NCBI GenBank assembly: GCA_002441265.1 | Contig: DJVQ01000028.1 | Location: 42,327 to 51,564 of the forward strand | Source: Syntrophaceae bacterium UBA6252 | GTDB lineage: Bacteria > Desulfobacterota > Syntrophia > Syntrophales > UBA6807 | Length of the DNA: 9,238 nt | Direction of reading: 5' to 3' | In this document: positions 7,561 to 9,238 of the stretch, one piece after another | Numbering within the stretch: position 1 is the first letter of the stretch | How the letters are laid out: each line of letters opens with the position of its first letter | The notes under the pieces: generated by a model | Seen by the model: only the letters and a program-made list of their open reading frames with translations | What the model was told of the DNA's origin: nothing | Database searches by the model: none | Program-made: the position numbers and the translations under genes

Positions 7561-7594
7561 CATCCCGTGGGTTCGATTCCCATGCGCTTCTGCC
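7561..7594 (+). other. 3' fragment of a tRNA, probably tRNA-Sec (selC); candidate att site
   Basis: GTGGG-TTCGATT-CCCAT (7567-7583) is a complete T arm with the canonical TTCGATT loop. It is followed by GCGCTTCT (7584-7591), G (7592) and CC (7593-7594), then seven T. Eight acceptor bases plus G plus CC fits tRNA-Sec, which has an 8-bp acceptor stem and G73, better than any 7-bp tRNA. The preceding ATCCCG also resembles the end of the long Sec variable arm. No matching 5' strand (such as GGAAGCGC) or D arm exists 90-100 bases upstream, so the gene is not complete here. The last base is T instead of A of CCA. selC is a known integration target of genomic islands, so this is read as the far att copy of an element inserted to the left. 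It is inferred from structure only. Confidence 0.5.
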
Positions 7595-7954
7595 TTTTTT
7601 TGCATTAATTCAGAAATCCTTCCGTAGACATCCGTTAGCCGAACTTTAACCTGCCTCTGCTGAGGCCCACACCGGATTGAAAGTTGAAAATCCGGGCAAC
7701 GCAGGGATAAAAAGGGGTCACGAATGAAACTTAAGTTCCCAGAAGTTATCCCGTTTCTCCCATCCGGGTAGAGGCCGGGGCAGGGAAAGAAAAAGGGCAT
7801 TTTTTTATAAGGTGTTGACCAGAGTATTGCATGAGGACGATAAGGCAGGTTCCGTGCAAGAGATTGAGAACCGCAATGCAGTTGTGAAAAAAACTTGACA
7901 AGGAATCGGTTTTTCTGGCAGATGAAAATCAAGAATGATTCCGAAATAAAGAAT
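7595..7954. other. Intergenic region upstream of the PerR-like gene
   Basis: These 360 bases contain no credible gene. They begin with the T run after the tRNA fragment. A small hairpin GCCTC-TGCT-GAGGC sits at 7653-7666. GGGATAA (7704-7710) and TTATCCC (7746-7752) form a wide inverted repeat around AACTTAAGTT (7728-7737). A weak promoter candidate is TTGACC (7815-7820) with GATAAG (7839-7844), 18 bases apart. A perfect -35 hexamer TTGACA lies at 7895-7900 but lacks a good -10. Confidence 0.35.
7928..7946. promoter_or_regulatory. Candidate PerR-type operator in front of the regulator gene
   Basis: ATCAAGAAT-G-ATTCCGAAA lies 8 bases before ATG 7955. It matches the perfect katG palindrome (8450-8468) at 14 of 18 arm positions and shares the AAT-N-ATT centre of the PerR box. 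It suggests autoregulation. Its place argues against translation from the in-frame ATG at 7922, since the operator would then be inside the gene. Confidence 0.5.
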
Positions 7955-8419
7955 ATGGAAAAAGAATCAGTCATTCAACGGTTGAAGGAAAAAGGCCTCA
8001 GCATAACTAGGCAGAGACTCGCCATTATAGATGTGCTGGTCGAGCATAAGCATGCTCACCCGGGAGCGTCTTTTATCTACCGTGAAGCAAGAAAAAAGCA
8101 TAGAAGCTTGAGCCTTTCGACTACATATGCCACAATCAACGAATTCATCCGGTACGGTATTATCAAAGTGCTCGAATTCGATGGAAAGGAAAATCGATGT
8201 GAAACCAATTTCGACGAACACATCAATCTCATCTGCCATGGATGCGGCAAAATCATCGATTACCAGTCCCCCGTTTATGTGAACCGGAAGGATGTGGCAA
8301 AGACAACGGGTTTCGTCATAATCAGCAACCGCTGGGAATATTACGGATACTGCCGGGACTGCAGCAAGGAGCGGGCCGGTGCCTTTCCAGCTGAAAAACC
8401 GCGTAAGTTCCGTCCCTGA
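7955..8419 (+). CDS. PerR-like Fur-family transcriptional repressor
   Basis: This 154-aa metal-dependent repressor probably senses peroxide. Residues 1-75 are the winged helix, with TRQRLAIIDVL (18-28) and recognition helix LSLSTTYATINEFIRYGII (52-70). C94xxC97 and C133xxC136 are the structural zinc site. Against Bacillus PerR (H37, D85, H91, H93, D104) the regulatory site reads H35, E83, H89, N91, D102: the two oxidisable histidines and the PerR-type Asp are kept, but one His is Asn and one Asp is Glu. An 18-residue basic tail follows. No good Shine-Dalgarno is seen for any start. ATG 7955 is chosen because an operator-like palindrome sits just upstream; 7922 and TTG 7895 are in-frame alternatives. 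katG lies 116 bases downstream, the usual PerR target. Confidence 0.85.
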   Translation: MEKESVIQRLKEKGLSITRQRLAIIDVLVEHKHAHPGASFIYREARKKHRSLSLSTTYATINEFIRYGIIKVLEFDGKENRCETNFDEHINLICHGCGKIIDYQSPVYVNRKDVAKTTGFVIISNRWEYYGYCRDCSKERAGAFPAEKPRKFRP

Positions 8420-8441
8420 GAGCGGTTTGAACATTTTTTTT
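8396..8441 (+). terminator. Candidate intrinsic terminator at the end of the PerR-like gene
   Basis: AAACCGC (8396-8402) pairs with GCGGTTT (8422-8428) across a 19-base loop containing the stop codon. After five bases comes a run of eight T (8434-8441). The loop is large and the T run is slightly displaced, so efficiency is doubtful. The T run also lies inside the katG promoter region. Confidence 0.35.
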
Positions 8442-8454
8442 GATTTATTATCAG
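8427..8454 (+). promoter_or_regulatory. Candidate katG promoter
   Basis: TTGAAC (8427-8432) and TATCAG (8449-8454) are 16 bases apart, a fair -35 and a 4-of-6 -10. The -10 overlaps the palindrome at 8450-8468, the usual layout for repression by a Fur-family protein. A leader of about 75 bases would follow. Confidence 0.4.
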
Positions 8455-8468
8455 GAATCATTCCTGAT
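8450..8468. promoter_or_regulatory. PerR-type operator of katG, perfect 9-1-9 palindrome
   Basis: ATCAGGAAT-C-ATTCCTGAT is a perfect 19-bp inverted repeat with one central base. Length and centre (AAT-N-ATT) fit the PerR/Fur box design; the outer arms differ from the Bacillus TTATAAT consensus. It lies between a PerR-like gene and katG and overlaps the presumed -10. No T tract follows, so it is not a terminator. Confidence 0.7.
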
Positions 8469-8535
8469 TTGTTGGTTGACTGGAAGACGAATCTATCAAC
8501 CTTTCGAACAATGCACGACAATAGGAGGAAATTGT

Positions 8536-9238
8536 ATGAATAAAGAAAGAAAATCCCTGGAAGCAACCATGATGCATGAACACACGGCAGGCGGCGGCAC
8601 GACGAACCGGGACTGGTGGCCGAACCGGTTGAAACTCGAGATTCTGCACCAGCACTCCTCGAAGTCCAACCCGATGGGAGAGGATTTCAACTATGCCAAA
8701 GAGTTCAAGAGCCTCGATCTGGCGGCCGTGAAGAAGGATCTGGCAGCACTGATGACCGACTCCCAGGACTGGTGGCCTGCGGACTTCGGCCACTATGGTC
8801 CTTTGTTCATCCGTATGGCATGGCACAGTGCCGGAACCTACCGCATGGGCGACGGCCGCGGCGGCGGAGGCAGGGGCCAGCAGCGCTTTGCGCCGCTCAA
8901 CAGCTGGCCCGACAACGTCAATCTGGACAAGGCGCGCCGCTTGCTCTGGCCGATCAAGCAGAAGTACGGGAAAAAGATTTCCTGGGCCGACCTGATGATT
9001 CTCGCCGGAAATGTTGCCCTGGAAACGATGGGTTTCAAGACATTCGGTTTCGGTGGCGGTCGCGAGGACGTCTGGGAGCCGGACCAGGACGTCTATTGGG
9101 GCGCCGAAACGACCTGGCTGGCCACCAGTGACACACCCCACAGCCGCTACTTCGGTGACCGTGAGCTGGAAAATCCGCTCGCCGCCGTGCAGATGGGACT
9201 GATCTACGTTAATCCGGAAGGCCCGGACGGCAACCCGG
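8536..9238 (+). CDS. katG: Catalase-peroxidase KatG, N-terminal part (3' end outside window)
   Basis: The first 234 codons of the bifunctional haem catalase-peroxidase, which destroys hydrogen peroxide in the cytoplasm; the family is about 730 residues long. The conserved NRDWWPN (24-30), HQHSS (38-42) and NPMGEDFNYA (45-54) start is present. R93, W96 and H97 in FIRMAWHSAGTYR are the distal haem-pocket residues, and Y224 in MGLIYVNPEGP (220-230) is the Tyr of the Met-Tyr-Trp cross-link. FGGGREDVWEPDQD (172-185) is also typical. AGGAGG at 8523-8528, 7 bases before ATG 8536, is a strong ribosome binding site. No frameshift is seen. The gene follows a PerR-like regulator and a perfect operator-like palindrome, which points to peroxide induction. 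Confidence 0.97.
   Translation, partial: MNKERKSLEATMMHEHTAGGGTTNRDWWPNRLKLEILHQHSSKSNPMGEDFNYAKEFKSLDLAAVKKDLAALMTDSQDWWPADFGHYGPLFIRMAWHSAGTYRMGDGRGGGGRGQQRFAPLNSWPDNVNLDKARRLLWPIKQKYGKKISWADLMILAGNVALETMGFKTFGFGGGREDVWEPDQDVYWGAETTWLATSDTPHSRYFGDRELENPLAAVQMGLIYVNPEGPDGNP

Noticed and set aside
7472..7597. Complete tRNA starting at AGAAGCAT
   Set aside because: The span would be about 125 bases, with no D arm or anticodon stem between; only the 3' part is tRNA-like.
7386..7649. 87-codon + frame starting with GTG
   Set aside because: Runs through the tRNA-like fragment and has no ribosome binding site or family likeness.
7895..7924. Promoter built on the perfect TTGACA at 7895-7900
   Set aside because: No hexamer 15-19 bases downstream matches a -10 better than 2 of 6, so it is not listed as a promoter.
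7895..7954. Upstream TTG (7895) or ATG (7922) starts for the PerR-like gene
   Set aside because: No ribosome binding site at a proper distance, TTGACA looks like a -35 hexamer, and the operator-like palindrome would fall inside the gene; kept only as alternatives.
7543..7974. 143-codon minus-strand frame
   Set aside because: Its end is the antisense of the tRNA T arm and its start overlaps the PerR-like gene; low-complexity product.
1..9238. CRISPR array, toxin-antitoxin pair or phage gene cluster
   Set aside because: No regularly spaced direct repeats outside the coding array, no paired small genes, and the S74 protein is the only phage-like element.

Overview
The window looks like a piece of the chromosome of a Gram-negative anaerobe, most likely a deltaproteobacterium (Desulfobacterota type). 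This is inferred from two exported lipoproteins, a possible selenocysteine-tRNA fragment, a PerR-like regulator paired with katG, and the overall codon use. No gene here fixes the species.

Left part (1-848): the 3' end of an IS4/IS1634-type transposase gene, cut by the window edge, followed by the probable right end of that IS and an AT-rich leader. Middle part (849-7048): three genes for exported proteins. The first, on +, encodes a 771-aa lipoprotein whose central domain matches the GH64 beta-1,3-glucanase family, including the catalytic Glu/Asp pair with the correct spacing. Two similar modules of unknown function precede it. Converging on it, on -, is a 684-aa right-handed beta-helix lipoprotein of the polysaccharide-active (GH141/polysaccharide-lyase-like) type. 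Upstream of that, also on -, is a 481-aa secreted protein made of ten 17-residue beta-roll repeats, a shaft and a C-terminal Peptidase_S74 auto-processing chaperone domain, a design known from phage tail fibres. Together they look like an accessory cell-surface carbohydrate module.

Right part: 7049-7954 has no convincing gene. It holds a possible decayed CheW-like remnant and, at about 7561-7594, what looks like the 3' end of a tRNA-Sec gene (T arm, 8-nt acceptor strand, G discriminator, CC) with no 5' half. This is what an integrative element leaves at its far end after inserting into selC. The model predicts that everything to the left belongs to the inserted island and everything to the right is host backbone.

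The right end (7955-9238) is a peroxide-stress pair: a PerR/Fur-family repressor and the first 234 codons of the catalase-peroxidase katG. A perfect 9-1-9 palindrome overlaps the likely katG promoter, and a diverged copy (14 of 18 arm positions) lies just before the regulator's start. This suggests one repressor controlling both itself and katG.
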